Shown in pieces: positions 37,573 to 48,838 of a stretch of DNA of 64,000 bases (within the stretch, counting starts at the first letter, position 1; every line of letters starts with the position of its first letter). Position numbers and translations under genes: made by a program. The stretch is from Thiomonas arsenitoxydans (GTDB taxonomy: Bacteria > Pseudomonadota > Gammaproteobacteria > Burkholderiales > Burkholderiaceae_C): positions 62,001-126,000 of the forward strand of contig NC_014145.1 of NCBI RefSeq assembly GCF_000253115.1, read 5' to 3'. The notes beneath the pieces are model-generated. The model saw only the letters and a program-made list of their open reading frames with translations. It was not told the DNA's origin and made no database searches.

Positions 37573-38526
37573 ATGGAATTTTTCCGTATCAAGCGCGATA
37601 TCCCGTTCATGCGCAATGCGCTGACGTTCAACGTCGTCTCCGCGGTGCTGTTTGCCGCCGCGGTGTTCTTCCTCTTCACCCGCGGGCTCAATCTGTCGAT
37701 CGAATTTACCGGCGGCACGGTGATGGAAGTCGGTTACAGCCAGGGGGCGAACATCGACGGCATCCGCGCCACCCTGAGCAAACTCGGTTACGCCGATGCG
37801 CAAGTGCAGGCCTACGGCAACGCCAACGATGTGGTCATCCGCCTGCCGCTGCACAAGGGCGAGACCAGCTCGGAGCAGAGCACCAAGGTCATGGCCGGGC
37901 TGCTGGCCGCCGACCCGCAGGCGCAGCAGCGCCGCACCGAATTCGTCGGCCCGCAGGTGGGGTCTGAGCTGGCCACCGATGGTCTCAAGGCGCTGGCGCT
38001 GGTGATCTTCGGCATCGTCGCCTATCTGGCGGTGCGCTTCGAGTGGAAGTTCTCGGTGGCGGCCATCCTCGCCAACCTGCACGACGTGATCATCGTGCTC
38101 GGCTTCTTTGCCTTGTTCCAGTGGGAATTCTCCCTGCCCGTGCTGGCGGCGGTGCTGGCGGTGCTGGGGTATTCGGTGAACGAGTCGGTGGTGATCTTCG
38201 ACCGGGTGCGCGAAAACTTCCGCAAGTACCGTAAATACACCACGGTGCAGGTGATCGACAGCGCCATCACCAACACCATCAGCCGCACCGTCATCACCCA
38301 CGGCTCGACGCTGGCGATGGCGTTTTCCATGTTCTTCTTCGGCGGCCCGGCGCTGCATTACTTCGCGCTGGCGCTGATCATCGGCATTTCGATGAGCATC
38401 TACAGCTCGGTCTTCGTCGCCGCCGCGCTGGCGATGTGGTTCGGCGTGAAACGCGAAGACCTGATCAAGCCGGGCGGCAACAAGCCCAGCGACCGCAACG
38501 ACCCGAACGCGGGCGCGGTGGTCTGA
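37573..38526 (+). CDS. secF: protein translocase subunit SecF
   Basis: A 317-residue partner of SecD. N-terminal LSIEFTGGTVMEVGY and C-terminal LGYSVNESVVIFDRVRENFRK are diagnostic SecF motifs, with six hydrophobic helices. It follows secD by 39 bases and is closed by a strong terminator. Confidence 0.95.
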   Translation: MEFFRIKRDIPFMRNALTFNVVSAVLFAAAVFFLFTRGLNLSIEFTGGTVMEVGYSQGANIDGIRATLSKLGYADAQVQAYGNANDVVIRLPLHKGETSSEQSTKVMAGLLAADPQAQQRRTEFVGPQVGSELATDGLKALALVIFGIVAYLAVRFEWKFSVAAILANLHDVIIVLGFFALFQWEFSLPVLAAVLAVLGYSVNESVVIFDRVRENFRKYRKYTTVQVIDSAITNTISRTVITHGSTLAMAFSMFFFGGPALHYFALALIIGISMSIYSSVFVAAALAMWFGVKREDLIKPGGNKPSDRNDPNAGAVV

Positions 38527-38531
38527 AATCA

Positions 38532-38577
38532 GGCGCCCACAAAAAAGCCAGCGTGAGCTGGCTTTTTTGTGGGCGCC
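38532..38577. terminator. perfect 21-bp-stem bidirectional terminator after secF
   Basis: 38532-38552 and 38557-38577 are exact reverse complements around a GTGA loop. The stem itself contains AAAAAA on one arm and TTTTTT on the other, so it can terminate secF (rightward) and the lipoprotein gene (leftward). Confidence 0.85.
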
Positions 38578-38584
38578 GAGACGG

Positions 38585-39433
38585 TCAGTTGAAGTTGAAG
38601 CTGACCCCGGTCGTACCGTTGGCTTGGTTGTAGGCCGTGCTGTAATCCGCAGAAACAGTGCCTGCCGTGGTGGCTGAACCGAGATTGGTCCAGTTGAGCA
38701 GATTGGCGCCGTAGGGGTCGTCGGTGGTGCCGAGTGTGGTGCCCATATTGAGCAGGTACTGATCCACTCCGATCAGCGCCTTGTCGTAAGCATCTCCAGC
38801 CGTGGGAACCTCCGTGGCCAGAGCCAAGCCGCCCAGGCCGAATTGCCCGGCGATGTCTTGCAGCGAGGCGGTGTAGTTGGCGAGCGTCAGGCCACTGTTC
38901 GGGGTGATACGGGCCACGGCGAAAGTGGTCAGCGGGGTGATGTTGGCCGTGACCGTTCCGCCACCGCCCACGTTCACCATCGCTTGCAGGCTGGCGTTCG
39001 TCGCCAGTGCGGCGTTACTGGCGCTGGCGGCGAGATTGAGCGCCGTGGAGGTCAGGCTGTTGAGCGCCTGCGAAGCGCCGTTGTAGCTATACGTGCCGCC
39101 CACGACTTGCAGCAGGACCGGGCCGTAGAAGCTAGTGAGGTTCATGCTGAAGCTGCCATCGGCCGCTGAAGGCACGCAGTCCAGCACGGTGCCATAGCTG
39201 GTGTATGGCGTCACCGTGGTGGTCAGCGGATTGCCCTGACCATTGACGATGGCGTAGGCGCAGACATTGTTGGTGCCGTTGCCGTTCACCGGGCTGTTCG
39301 CCCCCATGAGCACCTGCCCTGTGACGGTCGAGCCGGAATAGTTGGTGTTGGTCGCACCGCCGCCGCAACCGGCGAGGGCGAGACTGGCCAGCAGGGCGGC
39401 GCCCAGGCTGATGCGGATGGGGGAAACTGGCAT
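38585..39433 (-). CDS. putative lipoprotein of unknown function
   Basis: A 282-residue exported protein with a lipoprotein signal peptide: ISLGAALLASLALAGCGGG, lipobox LALAGC with Cys23. The mature part is rich in T, N, G, A and S, has two cysteines (NNVCAYAI and VLDCVPS) that might pair, and shows repeats of TxxxLNLAA-like helices. No domain is recognised with certainty. It sits between secF and smg, where it is a separate leftward gene with its own terminator downstream. Outer-membrane location is an inference. Confidence 0.75.
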   Translation of the reverse strand: MPVSPIRISLGAALLASLALAGCGGGATNTNYSGSTVTGQVLMGANSPVNGNGTNNVCAYAIVNGQGNPLTTTVTPYTSYGTVLDCVPSAADGSFSMNLTSFYGPVLLQVVGGTYSYNGASQALNSLTSTALNLAASASNAALATNASLQAMVNVGGGGTVTANITPLTTFAVARITPNSGLTLANYTASLQDIAGQFGLGGLALATEVPTAGDAYDKALIGVDQYLLNMGTTLGTTDDPYGANLLNWTNLGSATTAGTVSADYSTAYNQANGTTGVSFNFN

Positions 39434-39494
39434 CGGAAATCTTTCAGGGAGGGGTTGGGCGAGTCGTGGCCGAAGCCGAGCGGCAGCAGTTAGC

Positions 39495-39953
39495 TCAATG
39501 CACCACGCGGTCTTCGGCTTCGACGAACAGCTCGTCGAGGATCAGGGCATCGGGCTCTTCGTCCAGACGCCAGAAAATCAACAGCACGATGGTTTTGAGA
39601 TGCTCCAGCGGCAGCGGCTGCATGCCGGTGGCCAGCGCGCGCTCGATGGTGAGTTCGCGCAGATGCGGCTTGAGCACCCCGGCGCTTTCGAGAAAGTTGA
39701 GATAGCCGATGGCTTCCAGCCCCAGGCAGTCGAGCTCTTGCTGCGCGTAAAGACGAATGGCGTGTGCGCTCTGCTCGTGCTGGGTCTTGAGGCCGCCTAC
39801 GGCGCTGTCGAGCCCGCGAAGCCAGTCGATGGCTTCGTGGATTTCGTCGCTCTCGAACCCGGCCGCGCTGAGTTTGCGCGTGAGCTGCCCGAACTCGGGG
39901 CAGGCTTCCGGATGCCAGTAGGACTCGTAGAGATACATGAGAATATCGAACAT
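39495..39953 (-). CDS. smg: Smg family protein (DUF494)
   Basis: A 152-residue protein beginning MFDILMYLYESYW and containing ELDCLGLEAIGYLNFLESAGVL (split as ELDCLGLEAIGYL and NFLESAGVL), characteristic of Smg. The molecular role of the family is poorly known. It follows dprA on the same strand, as in the classical dprA-smg neighbourhood. The topA gene that often comes next is absent here; a lipoprotein gene takes its place. Confidence 0.9.
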   Translation of the reverse strand: MFDILMYLYESYWHPEACPEFGQLTRKLSAAGFESDEIHEAIDWLRGLDSAVGGLKTQHEQSAHAIRLYAQQELDCLGLEAIGYLNFLESAGVLKPHLRELTIERALATGMQPLPLEHLKTIVLLIFWRLDEEPDALILDELFVEAEDRVVH

Positions 39954-40046
39954 GAGGCCATTCTATGCATGACGCGATGACGGATTGTTTCGCGGTTTTC
40001 TCCCGGCATCAGGCCGGGTCAGGAGCACGCGAAGGGTGGCCGGATT

Positions 40047-41186
40047 TCAGGCGCGGGCGATGCGCTGAAAGCGGCCGCCGGGCAGGCGCGCGACCTGGCC
40101 CTCCAGCTCAAGTTCGAGCAGGCGCGCGCCCAGCCGGTCGGCAGGCCAGCCGGTGCGCGCGCTGAGATCGTCGAAGCTGCGGATGTCGTAGCCGAGGGTG
40201 CGCAGGATGTCGCATTCGGTGTCGCATTCGGGCGGGGCTTCCGCGGCGGGCGATGCGTCTGCCGTCGTGGTTTTCGCGGCGGGGCGCGCATCCCAGGCAA
40301 ATTCCTCCAGCACGTCTTGCGCGGTTTCGACGAGCTTGGCGCCTTCGCGGATGAGACGGTGGCAGCCATGCGCCAGGGGGTTGTGGATCGAGCCGGGCAT
40401 GGCAAAGACTTCGCGCCCCTGCTCGCCAGCCAGCCGCGCGGTGATGAGCGAACCGGAGTGCGTTGCGGCCTCAACTACCAGCACCCCGCGTGACAGGCCG
40501 CTGATGAGGCGGTTGCGGCGCGGAAAATTGCCCTTGGCGGGAGCGGTGCCCAGCGCAAACTCGGACAGCAGCAGCCCGCGATCGGCCACGAGATGCGCCA
40601 GTTCCTTGTGGCGTGGCGGATAGACGCGGTCGCAGCCGGTGCCGAGCACGGCGATGGTCGAACCGGCGTGCTCGCCCGTCGCGGCCAGGGCACCGCGATG
40701 CGCGGCCGCGTCGATGCCCAGGGCAAATCCCGACACGATGGTGACCCCGGCTTCGCTGAATGCCTGCGCAAACGCCTGGGCATCGCGCTCGCCCTGCGCG
40801 GTGGGGGTGCGTGCGCCCACCATGGCCAGCCGCCGTGGGGCGCCCAGCAGCGCGGCATTGCCCAAGGCGTAAAGCAAGGGCGGCGGGTCGGTGATGTCGA
40901 GCAGGCTTTGCGGATAAGCCGGATCGTCCAGGGTGATGCAGGACTGCCCCGGCTGGGCGGCCCATTGCAGGGTGCGTGCGATGAGGTCTTGGGTTTCGCG
41001 GTCGGGGTCGGCCAGCAGCGCCGAGGCGACGGCGGCGCTGACCACCCGAGTCAGCGCGGCGTGCGAGGTCTGGAAAATCAGCGATGGCGGCCCGAAGGCG
41101 CTGAGCAGTTGGCGCGCGGTGAGGGCGCCAACGCCCGGAGTCTGCATCAGCCGCAGCCAGTCGGCGAGGTCTTCAGGCGGCGTCAT
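40047..41186 (-). CDS. dprA: DNA processing protein DprA
   Basis: A 379-residue DprA/Smf protein that protects incoming single-stranded DNA and loads RecA during natural transformation. The Rossmann-like core shows LAMVGARTPTAQGERDA, GFALGIDAAAHRGAL, GCDRVYPPRHKEL, FPRRNRLISGLSRGVLVVEA and SGSLITARLAGEQGREVFAMPG. A C-terminal winged-helix segment (DILRTLGYDIRSFDDLSART) is present. The size is usual for Burkholderiales. Confidence 0.94.
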   Translation of the reverse strand: MTPPEDLADWLRLMQTPGVGALTARQLLSAFGPPSLIFQTSHAALTRVVSAAVASALLADPDRETQDLIARTLQWAAQPGQSCITLDDPAYPQSLLDITDPPPLLYALGNAALLGAPRRLAMVGARTPTAQGERDAQAFAQAFSEAGVTIVSGFALGIDAAAHRGALAATGEHAGSTIAVLGTGCDRVYPPRHKELAHLVADRGLLLSEFALGTAPAKGNFPRRNRLISGLSRGVLVVEAATHSGSLITARLAGEQGREVFAMPGSIHNPLAHGCHRLIREGAKLVETAQDVLEEFAWDARPAAKTTTADASPAAEAPPECDTECDILRTLGYDIRSFDDLSARTGWPADRLGARLLELELEGQVARLPGGRFQRIARA

Positions 41187-41216
41187 GCTCGACCGTGCCG
41201 AAGGCCGCTGCGGCGA

Positions 41217-42368
41217 TCAGGGCTGGGTGAAGCGGTCGGCGACTTCAACCGGTTCGTCGGCCGACAGGATGAGCGCATAGGCCACATGCTTGAAGGTGCG
41301 AAACACCATCATCACGCCCACGCGGCGGTCGGGCAGTTCGATCTCGGGTTTGCCGGGCGCCGTCGAGTCTTTGACCATGCGGCTGTTGTGCCACAGCGCC
41401 AGCACGTCGCCGCGCTCCAGCCCGTCGTCGGCCCCGCGGTTGAGCGCGACCACGCTGTTCTTGGCCGCCATGCTCAGATCGCCGTAGATCGAGACAATGT
41501 CGCCGCTGATCGGCTTGGCCGGGGCGTGGGGGGTGTAGTTGACGAATTCACGCGGCGGCGCGATGACCAGCCGGTCGCCCACGCCGACTTCACGCTCGAT
41601 GCCATCGACCCGGAACACCGACACCGCATCCGGCCCGGAGGGCGGCTCGACCAAATTGGTCGTGCCGAGATATTCGGCCTGGTAGGCGATGATTTTTTTC
41701 GTGGCCGGGTCGACCAGCGGCTTGGCCGGACGATAGATCTGATAGCGCGTGGCCTTGCTCACATCACCGCGCACATAGACCTGCGTGCCGGGCGACGCCA
41801 TGGTGTGCCCCTTGGGCAAGGCCACGATGCGCGGCGAGGCTTCGAGGGTGTCGGGTTCGACGATCAGCGGCTGGGTGAGGAAGGGCGCGATAAGTTCGGG
41901 CGAGATGGTGGGAATGCCTTCGGGCGGCAGCAGGCTGGATTCGACCTGCGGATTGAGCTTCACCGTGGGGATGCCCTGGCTGCCGCTGCCCATGGTGAGG
42001 CGGGCGCGGCCATTGGAAATGTCGAGATACAGCACTTGCCCCGGAAAAATCCAGTGCGGGTTGCGGATCTGCTGCAGATTCATGCCCCACAGCTTGGGCC
42101 AGTCCCAGGGCTTGCGCAGGTACATGCCTGAAATTGCCCACAAGGTGTCGCCGCGTTTGACGGTGTAGCGCGAAGGCGCCTTGGCCGCCAGCTCGGAAAC
42201 CGGCACGCCGGTCTGCGCGGTCAGTTCAGCCTGGGCGCGCTGCGCCGGAGCCACCGGATAGTTGGGCAGACCATGCAGCGCGGGCGCGGCGGCCGATGGG
42301 TTGGCGGCGCATGCCCAGGGCGCCGCAGTGGCCAGCGCCAGCGCGGTAGCCAGAGCGCGGTAGCTCAT
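41217..42368 (-). CDS. LysM-domain exported protein
   Basis: A 383-residue protein with signal peptide MSYRALATALALATAAPWACA and a LysM domain at about residues 65-115 (YTVKRGDTLWAISGMYLRKP, then NPHWIFPGQVLYL). LysM binds peptidoglycan glycan strands. The C-terminal two thirds contain a conserved region (GTQVYVRGD, ADDGLERGDVLALWH) without catalytic motifs. It stands upstream of dprA on the same strand and divergent from def-fmt, a conserved arrangement in this order. An in-frame ATG at 42416 is an alternative start. Confidence 0.88.
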   Translation of the reverse strand: MSYRALATALALATAAPWACAANPSAAAPALHGLPNYPVAPAQRAQAELTAQTGVPVSELAAKAPSRYTVKRGDTLWAISGMYLRKPWDWPKLWGMNLQQIRNPHWIFPGQVLYLDISNGRARLTMGSGSQGIPTVKLNPQVESSLLPPEGIPTISPELIAPFLTQPLIVEPDTLEASPRIVALPKGHTMASPGTQVYVRGDVSKATRYQIYRPAKPLVDPATKKIIAYQAEYLGTTNLVEPPSGPDAVSVFRVDGIEREVGVGDRLVIAPPREFVNYTPHAPAKPISGDIVSIYGDLSMAAKNSVVALNRGADDGLERGDVLALWHNSRMVKDSTAPGKPEIELPDRRVGVMMVFRTFKHVAYALILSADEPVEVADRFTQP

Positions 42369-42710
42369 ACGAGGTGAAAAGAGGTTGAAAGGGTGGTGGA
42401 AAGCCTGTCTCAGCATGGCGCAAAGTCCCCAGATCGAAACGGTGGCCACATCCGGCGCGGTGTGGTCTTTTGTGAATCTGCCCCCCGTGGAAATTTGCGA
42501 TTCCAGGGCCCATATCTCAAAATTGTTGAGCACATTGTGCACGCAACACCTTGATGCGGCAATCAAATCACCGTTTGGTCGGTGTTTGGACGGGACGGCA
42601 GTTGCAAGAATGTTGCGGGCGCGCCCGACCGACGGCGCGTGCAGAGCCGGCCACCCCCGTTTTTGCAATGGATAAAGCCTTTTCCATCGCAAATAACTAA
42701 AATGCGAGCC
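42369..42710. promoter_or_regulatory. divergent intergenic region lysM / def
   Basis: About 340 bases, less GC-rich around 42500-42580 and 42660-42705. It must hold both promoters; an AT-rich stretch (CGCAAATAACTAAAATG) precedes def. No RNA gene or repeat was recognised. Confidence 0.45.
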
Positions 42711-43217
42711 ATGGAACAACTGACCATTATTCAATATCCCGATCCGCGTCTTTACACCGTGGCCAAGCCGGTTGCGGCGGTCGATGAGCGGGTGCGCGCC
42801 CTGGTGGCGGCGATGTTCGAGACCATGTACGCCTCCAATGGCGTCGGCCTGGCCGCGACGCAGGTCGATGTGCACGAGCGCATCATCGTCATGGATACCT
42901 CGGAAGAACGCAATCAACCTCTGGCGCTCATCAACCCGGAAATCGTGCGGCACAGCGCGGAAGACAAGGAATGGGAAGAGGGGTGCCTGTCCGTCCCTGG
43001 CATTTATGACAAAGTCACGCGGCCGGCCACGGTGCGGGTGCGCGCGCTGGACGCGCAGGGCCAGCCCTTCGAGATGGACGCCGACGGGCTGACTGCGGTG
43101 TGCATTCAGCATGAAATGGATCATCTGCTGGGCAAGGTTTTTGTCGATTACCTCTCGCCGCTCAAACGCAACCGGATCAAGACCAAAATGCTCAAACGGC
43201 AGAGGCAGGCCGCTTGA
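42711..43217 (+). CDS. def: peptide deformylase
   Basis: A 168-residue metalloenzyme that removes the N-formyl group from nascent proteins. The three motifs are intact: [13 protein letters not shown] (box 1), EEGCLSVPG (box 2, with the metal-binding Cys) and [12 protein letters not shown] (box 3, His-Glu-x2-x-His). The start at ATG 42711 aligns with known deformylases; ATG 42702 adds three residues. It is followed by fmt with nearly no gap. Confidence 0.95.
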   Translation: MEQLTIIQYPDPRLYTVAKPVAAVDERVRALVAAMFETMYASNGVGLAATQVDVHERIIVMDTSEERNQPLALINPEIVRHSAEDKEWEEGCLSVPGIYDKVTRPATVRVRALDAQGQPFEMDADGLTAVCIQHEMDHLLGKVFVDYLSPLKRNRIKTKMLKRQRQAA

Positions 43218-43225
43218 GCCAGTCC

Positions 43226-44209
43226 ATGCCCGCCTCCCCTTCGGCGCGCCGTTTGCGCGTGGCGTTTGCCGGCACGCCGGAGTTCGCCGCGGTGGCGTTG
43301 CGCGCCATTCTGAGCGCGGGCTACACCGTGCCTCTGGTGCTGACTCAGCCCGACCGCCCCGCGGGCCGCGGCATGAAACTGCAGTCCAGCCCGGTCAAGC
43401 AAGTTGCTTCGGCGGCGCAAATCGAGGTCATTCAACCCCAAGGTCTGCGACTGGACGGGCGCTATGCCGAACAGGCCGCGCAGGCACACGCGGCATTGCG
43501 CGCCGCCCAGGCGGACGTGCTGGTCGTGGCGGCCTACGGCCTGATTCTGCCGACGTCGGTGCTGACGCTGCCGCGATTGGGCTGCTTGAATATTCACGGC
43601 TCGCTGCTGCCGAGGTGGCGCGGAGCGGCCCCGATCCAGCGGGCGATCGAGGCAGGCGATGCGCAGACGGGCATCACCCTGATGCAGATGGATGCGGGGC
43701 TCGACACGGGCGACATGCTGCTGGAGCAGGCCCTGCCTATTGAATCCACCGACACCGCGTCCACCCTGCACGACAAACTCGCCGTCTTGGGCGCGGCCCT
43801 GGTGGTTCAGGGACTGGATGCGCTGGAACGCGGCGAGCTGCGCCCGCGTCCGCAGCCCGAAGCCGGGGTGACGTACGCCGCGAAAATCAGCAAGGACGAA
43901 TCGCTGTTGCAGTGGGATTTGCCGGCGGAACTGCTCGCCCGGAGGGTGCGAGCGTTCACGCCTTGGCCAGGGACGCAATTCACCTTGCCGGACGGCGGGG
44001 TCGTCAAGGTGGGTGCGGCTGAGGCTTTGACGGCACCACATGTCGGCCCGCCCGGCTTGGTGCGGCAGATGACGGCCGAAGGCCTGGATGTGGTTTGCGG
44101 CAGCGGCGTGCTGCGCATCACACGACTGCAAAAACCCGGCGGCACAATGCAGAGCGTGGCGCAATGGCTGCAGGGCGGGGCCGACCTCACGGGCTTGACG
44201 CTAAGTTAA
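43226..44209 (+). CDS. fmt: methionyl-tRNA formyltransferase
   Basis: A 327-residue enzyme that formylates initiator Met-tRNA using 10-formyl-tetrahydrofolate. The catalytic core has [14 protein letters not shown], the [20 protein letters not shown] stretch with the family Asn-x-His-type site in [10 protein letters not shown], and [13 protein letters not shown]. The C-terminal tRNA-binding domain begins around residue 205. An alternative TTG at 43214 overlaps the def stop. def and fmt act on the same formyl group, in opposite directions. Confidence 0.94.
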   Translation: MPASPSARRLRVAFAGTPEFAAVALRAILSAGYTVPLVLTQPDRPAGRGMKLQSSPVKQVASAAQIEVIQPQGLRLDGRYAEQAAQAHAALRAAQADVLVVAAYGLILPTSVLTLPRLGCLNIHGSLLPRWRGAAPIQRAIEAGDAQTGITLMQMDAGLDTGDMLLEQALPIESTDTASTLHDKLAVLGAALVVQGLDALERGELRPRPQPEAGVTYAAKISKDESLLQWDLPAELLARRVRAFTPWPGTQFTLPDGGVVKVGAAEALTAPHVGPPGLVRQMTAEGLDVVCGSGVLRITRLQKPGGTMQSVAQWLQGGADLTGLTLS

Positions 44210-44284
44210 GCCCCTTTGCGGCCTTGAACTTTTGATTCGCTGCACAATCTAGCGCTGTTGTATCCAAACGTATCGGAGCGAAGC

Positions 44285-45154
44285 ATGTTCAATATCCTGA
44301 AAACCGCAATCCTGATGGCTGCGATCACCGCGTTGTTCGTGGTCATCGGCTCCATGCTGGGCGGACAGAAAGGCATGATTCTGGCGCTGCTGTTCGCGTT
44401 GGGCATGAACTTCTTCAGCTACTGGTTCAGCGACAAGATGGTGCTGAAGATGTACAACGCGCAGGAGGTCGACGCCAGCAGCGCGCCCCAGTTCTACGCC
44501 ATGGTGCAGGAGCTTGCGCAGCGCGCCGGGCTGCCCATGCCGCGGGTCTATCTCATCCAGGAAGACGCGCCCAACGCCTTCGCCACCGGCCGCAACCCGG
44601 AGCACGCGGCGGTGGCGGCCACTACGGGCATCCTGCGGGTACTCAGCGCGCGTGAGTTGCGCGGGGTGATGGCGCATGAACTGGCGCATGTGAAGCACCG
44701 CGACATTCTGATTTCCACCATTTCCGCCACCATGGCCGGGGCCATTTCGGCGCTGGCGAACTTCGCGATGTTCTTCGGTGGACGAGACTCCGAAGGTCGA
44801 CCGGCGAATCCCATCGCCAGCATTGCCGTGGCCATTCTGGCCCCGCTGGCTGCGAGCCTGATCCAGATGGCAATTTCCCGCGCTCGCGAGTTCGAGGCCG
44901 ATCGTGGCGGCGCCGAAATCTCGGGCGATCCGGCCGCGCTGGCCTCTGCTTTGCAGAAAATCGAGGCTTACGCGCGCGGCGTGCCGTTTCAGGCCGCCGA
45001 GGCGCATCCGGCCACGGCGCAGATGATGATTCTCAACCCCCTGCACGGCGGCGGCATCGCCAAGCTGTTCAGCACCCACCCGGCCACCGAAGAGCGCGTG
45101 GCGCGGCTGATGCAGATGGCGCAGACCGGCACGGCACAGGCCTGGCAAGGCTGA
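44285..45154 (+). CDS. htpX: membrane-bound zinc protease HtpX
   Basis: A 289-residue inner-membrane metalloprotease involved in quality control of membrane proteins. Two N-terminal helices, the catalytic [10 protein letters not shown] (near residue 140), two further helices, and the third zinc ligand region [15 protein letters not shown] at 44275-44279 precedes the ATG at 44285. It follows fmt by 75 bases. Confidence 0.95.
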   Translation: MFNILKTAILMAAITALFVVIGSMLGGQKGMILALLFALGMNFFSYWFSDKMVLKMYNAQEVDASSAPQFYAMVQELAQRAGLPMPRVYLIQEDAPNAFATGRNPEHAAVAATTGILRVLSARELRGVMAHELAHVKHRDILISTISATMAGAISALANFAMFFGGRDSEGRPANPIASIAVAILAPLAASLIQMAISRAREFEADRGGAEISGDPAALASALQKIEAYARGVPFQAAEAHPATAQMMILNPLHGGGIAKLFSTHPATEERVARLMQMAQTGTAQAWQG

Positions 45155-45171
45155 GCGTCGGCGCAGGGCAA

Positions 45172-45211
45172 AGCAAAGCCCGGCAGGCCTCACGGTCAGC
45201 CGGGCTTTTTG
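45172..45211. terminator. terminator after htpX
   Basis: AAAGCCCGGC (45175-45184) pairs with GCCGGGCTTT (45199-45208), followed by TT. It can also act for the leftward gene ending at 45223, since A residues precede the stem. Confidence 0.7.
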
Positions 45212-45222
45212 CTGGACGCCGC

Positions 45223-45585
45223 TTACCGGCGCCGTCCGAATTGCACCCCTTCCAGCGCGCTGTCGATGATGACCCCGGCGATGCTGTAGAGAATCGACCC
45301 GAGCAGCGCCGCGCCGAAGCTGCGCACATGAAAGCCGTCGATCACGCCTGACGCCGCGTAGAACATGGCGGCGTTGAGCACAAAGAAAAACAGCCCGAGG
45401 GTCAGAATGGTGATCGGCAGCGTGAGGATGAACAGAATGGGCCGCACAAGCGCATTGAGCAGGCCGATGAACAGTGCCGCCCACATGGCCGCGCCAAAAC
45501 CTGAGACCTGCACGCCGCTGTAGAGGTAGGCCACAGCCAGCAGGGCGCAGGCGGAAAGCAGCCACTTGAGCAAGAGTTTGAGCAT
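45223..45585 (-). CDS. phage holin family protein (DUF, four-helix membrane protein)
   Basis: A 120-residue membrane protein with four hydrophobic helices and the pattern GLLNALVRPILFILTLPIT, a signature of the YvlD/phage-holin-4 superfamily. The function in bacteria is unknown. GGGAGG upstream of ATG 45583-45585 supports the start. It lies 17 bases after purB on the same strand, possibly cotranscribed. Confidence 0.85.
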   Translation of the reverse strand: MLKLLLKWLLSACALLAVAYLYSGVQVSGFGAAMWAALFIGLLNALVRPILFILTLPITILTLGLFFFVLNAAMFYAASGVIDGFHVRSFGAALLGSILYSIAGVIIDSALEGVQFGRRR

Positions 45586-45602
45586 ATCGGGCCTCCCGGG
45601 CT

Positions 45603-47124
<1,522 letters not shown>

Positions 47125-47166
47125 CCCGTTGATATACTGATTCGCCTATTGATCGCGCACCAGAAC

Positions 47167-47787
47167 ATGAAACTCATCGGATCCCTGACCAGTCCCTACG
47201 TTCGCAAAGTGCGCATTACGTTGGCCGAGAAAAAAATCGACGCCAAGTGGGAAGAAGAGAACGTCTGGTCGGACGCGACCCAGATCGGCCGCTCCAATCC
47301 GCTGGGCAAGGTGCCTTGCCTAGTGCTCGATGATGGCGAGGCGATTTTCGACTCGCGGGTGATCGTCGAATATCTCGATACCCTCACGCCCGTGGGCAAA
47401 CTCATTCCCGGCGGTGGACGCGAGCGTGCCGAAGTCCGTACCTGGGAGGCTCTGGCCGATGGGGTGATGGACGCCGCGGCCACGGCCCGGCTGGAGCAGA
47501 CCTGGCCCGGCCGCACCGAAGCGCAGCGCAGCCCGGCCTGGATTGCGCGGCAGATGGGCAAGGTGGAGGCCGGGGTCAAGGCCATGGCGGCCGGACTGGC
47601 TGACAAGCCGTTTTGCTGCGGCAACCACTTCACCCTGGCCGACATTGCCGTGGGAGCCGCGTTGGGCTATGTGGTGTTCCGTTTTCCCGAAATGGACTGG
47701 CAGCAGCAGTACCCCAACCTCGCCAAGCTTTACGACAAGTTGATGCAGCGCCCGTCGTTCCGCGACACGGTGCCGCCGCAAGGCTGA
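47167..47787 (+). CDS. glutathione S-transferase family protein
   Basis: A 206-residue protein with an N-terminal thioredoxin-like domain (MKLIGSLTSPYVRKVRITLAE would be the first strand and helix; here given as MKLIGSLTSPYVRKVRI) and GKVPCLVLDDGEAIFDSRVI, which contains the cis-proline and the Ser binding glutathione. The helical C-terminal domain ends LYDKLMQRPSFRDT. Closest to the YibF/GstB branch. Substrate unknown. Confidence 0.9.
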   Translation: MKLIGSLTSPYVRKVRITLAEKKIDAKWEEENVWSDATQIGRSNPLGKVPCLVLDDGEAIFDSRVIVEYLDTLTPVGKLIPGGGRERAEVRTWEALADGVMDAAATARLEQTWPGRTEAQRSPAWIARQMGKVEAGVKAMAAGLADKPFCCGNHFTLADIAVGAALGYVVFRFPEMDWQQQYPNLAKLYDKLMQRPSFRDTVPPQG

Positions 47788-47799
47788 ACGCCCGTACTT

Positions 47800-48312
47800 C
47801 TACGCGGGCTGCGCCGCCTGCAGCAGCCACAGCAGCGCCAGTTCGGCGGCTTGAAGGCGCACGCTGGCCCGGTCGCCCTTGAACAGCGCGTGACGGGTTT
47901 CGTTGTGTACCGCGCCACCCGCTCCCCAGACCAGTCCAAACCACACCGTGCCCACCGGTTTTTCTGCTGTGCCGCCGCCCGGCCCGGCGATGCCGGTGAT
48001 CGCCACGGCGACCTCCACCCCTGCGCGTTGCCGTGCGCCCAGCGCCATCGCGCTGGCGACCTCCGGGCTCACCGCGCCGACTTGCGCAAACAGCGCCGGG
48101 TTCACGCCGAGCAGATCGGATTTGGCGGCATTGCTGTAAGTGACAAAACCCCGGTCGAACCAGTCGCTCGACCCGGCCACACTGGTGACGGCCGCCGAGA
48201 CCAGCCCGCCAGTACAGGATTCGGCCGTGGCCAGCCGCCAGCCGCGCGGGCGATAGGCCGCGCCGACATCGGCCGCAAGGCGGCAAAGCGCGTCGAAGTC
48301 GGGTCTGGTCAT
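47800..48312 (-). CDS. pncC: CinA-family nicotinamide-nucleotide amidohydrolase
   Basis: A 170-residue single-domain CinA C-terminal protein that deamidates NMN to nicotinic acid mononucleotide in NAD recycling. Family motifs: LATAESCTGGLVSAAVT, YSNAAKSDLLGV, AITGIAGPGGGTAEKPVGTV. It stands downstream of pgpA and thiL on the same strand, separated by a few bases, suggesting one transcript. Confidence 0.92.
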   Translation of the reverse strand: MTRPDFDALCRLAADVGAAYRPRGWRLATAESCTGGLVSAAVTSVAGSSDWFDRGFVTYSNAAKSDLLGVNPALFAQVGAVSPEVASAMALGARQRAGVEVAVAITGIAGPGGGTAEKPVGTVWFGLVWGAGGAVHNETRHALFKGDRASVRLQAAELALLWLLQAAQPA

Positions 48313-48316
48313 GGAC

Positions 48317-48838
48317 TCAGAACAGGGCGTAAAGCCGGATGCCCAGCGCCATGACCAGCAGCGTGAAAGCGGCGGCGATCAGGTCGTCGAGCATGATGCC
48401 GAAGCCGCCTTTCACATTTCGGTCGGCCCAGCCTACGGCCAGCCATTTACCGGCGTCGAAAGCGCGAAACAATAGAAAAGCGGCCAGTTGCTCAGCCCAG
48501 CCCGCCGGGGTGACGAGCAGCAGAATCAGCCAGAAGGCGATGATCTCGTCCCACACTACGGGCGAGGCGTCTTCGAGGCCCAGCGCACGCGAGGTATGAC
48601 CGCAGGCCCAGATGCCGATCACGGCGCCCACGCCGATGACCACAGCCCAGCTCAGCGGGCCCAGCCAGAGCGAAAGCAGGGCATAGCTGGCCCAGGCGAA
48701 CAGCGTGCCTGCAGTGCCCGGTGCGACGGGCGACAGGCCGCTACCGAAACCCAGCGCGAGCACATGCAGGGGGTTGCGCCACATGAAACGCCAGGAAGCG
48801 CCTTGTGCGGCGGCGGGAATGGGGGTGGGGGCGGTCAT
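48317..48838 (-). CDS. pgpA: phosphatidylglycerophosphatase A
   Basis: A 173-residue inner-membrane phosphatase of phospholipid synthesis. Motifs GSGLSPVAPGTAGTLFAW and the acidic DEIIAFWL plus FRAFDAGKWLAVGWADRN and GIMLDDLIAA are diagnostic for PgpA. The ATG (48836-48838) overlaps the thiL stop by 4 bases, showing translational coupling. Confidence 0.94.
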   Translation of the reverse strand: MTAPTPIPAAAQGASWRFMWRNPLHVLALGFGSGLSPVAPGTAGTLFAWASYALLSLWLGPLSWAVVIGVGAVIGIWACGHTSRALGLEDASPVVWDEIIAFWLILLLVTPAGWAEQLAAFLLFRAFDAGKWLAVGWADRNVKGGFGIMLDDLIAAAFTLLVMALGIRLYALF

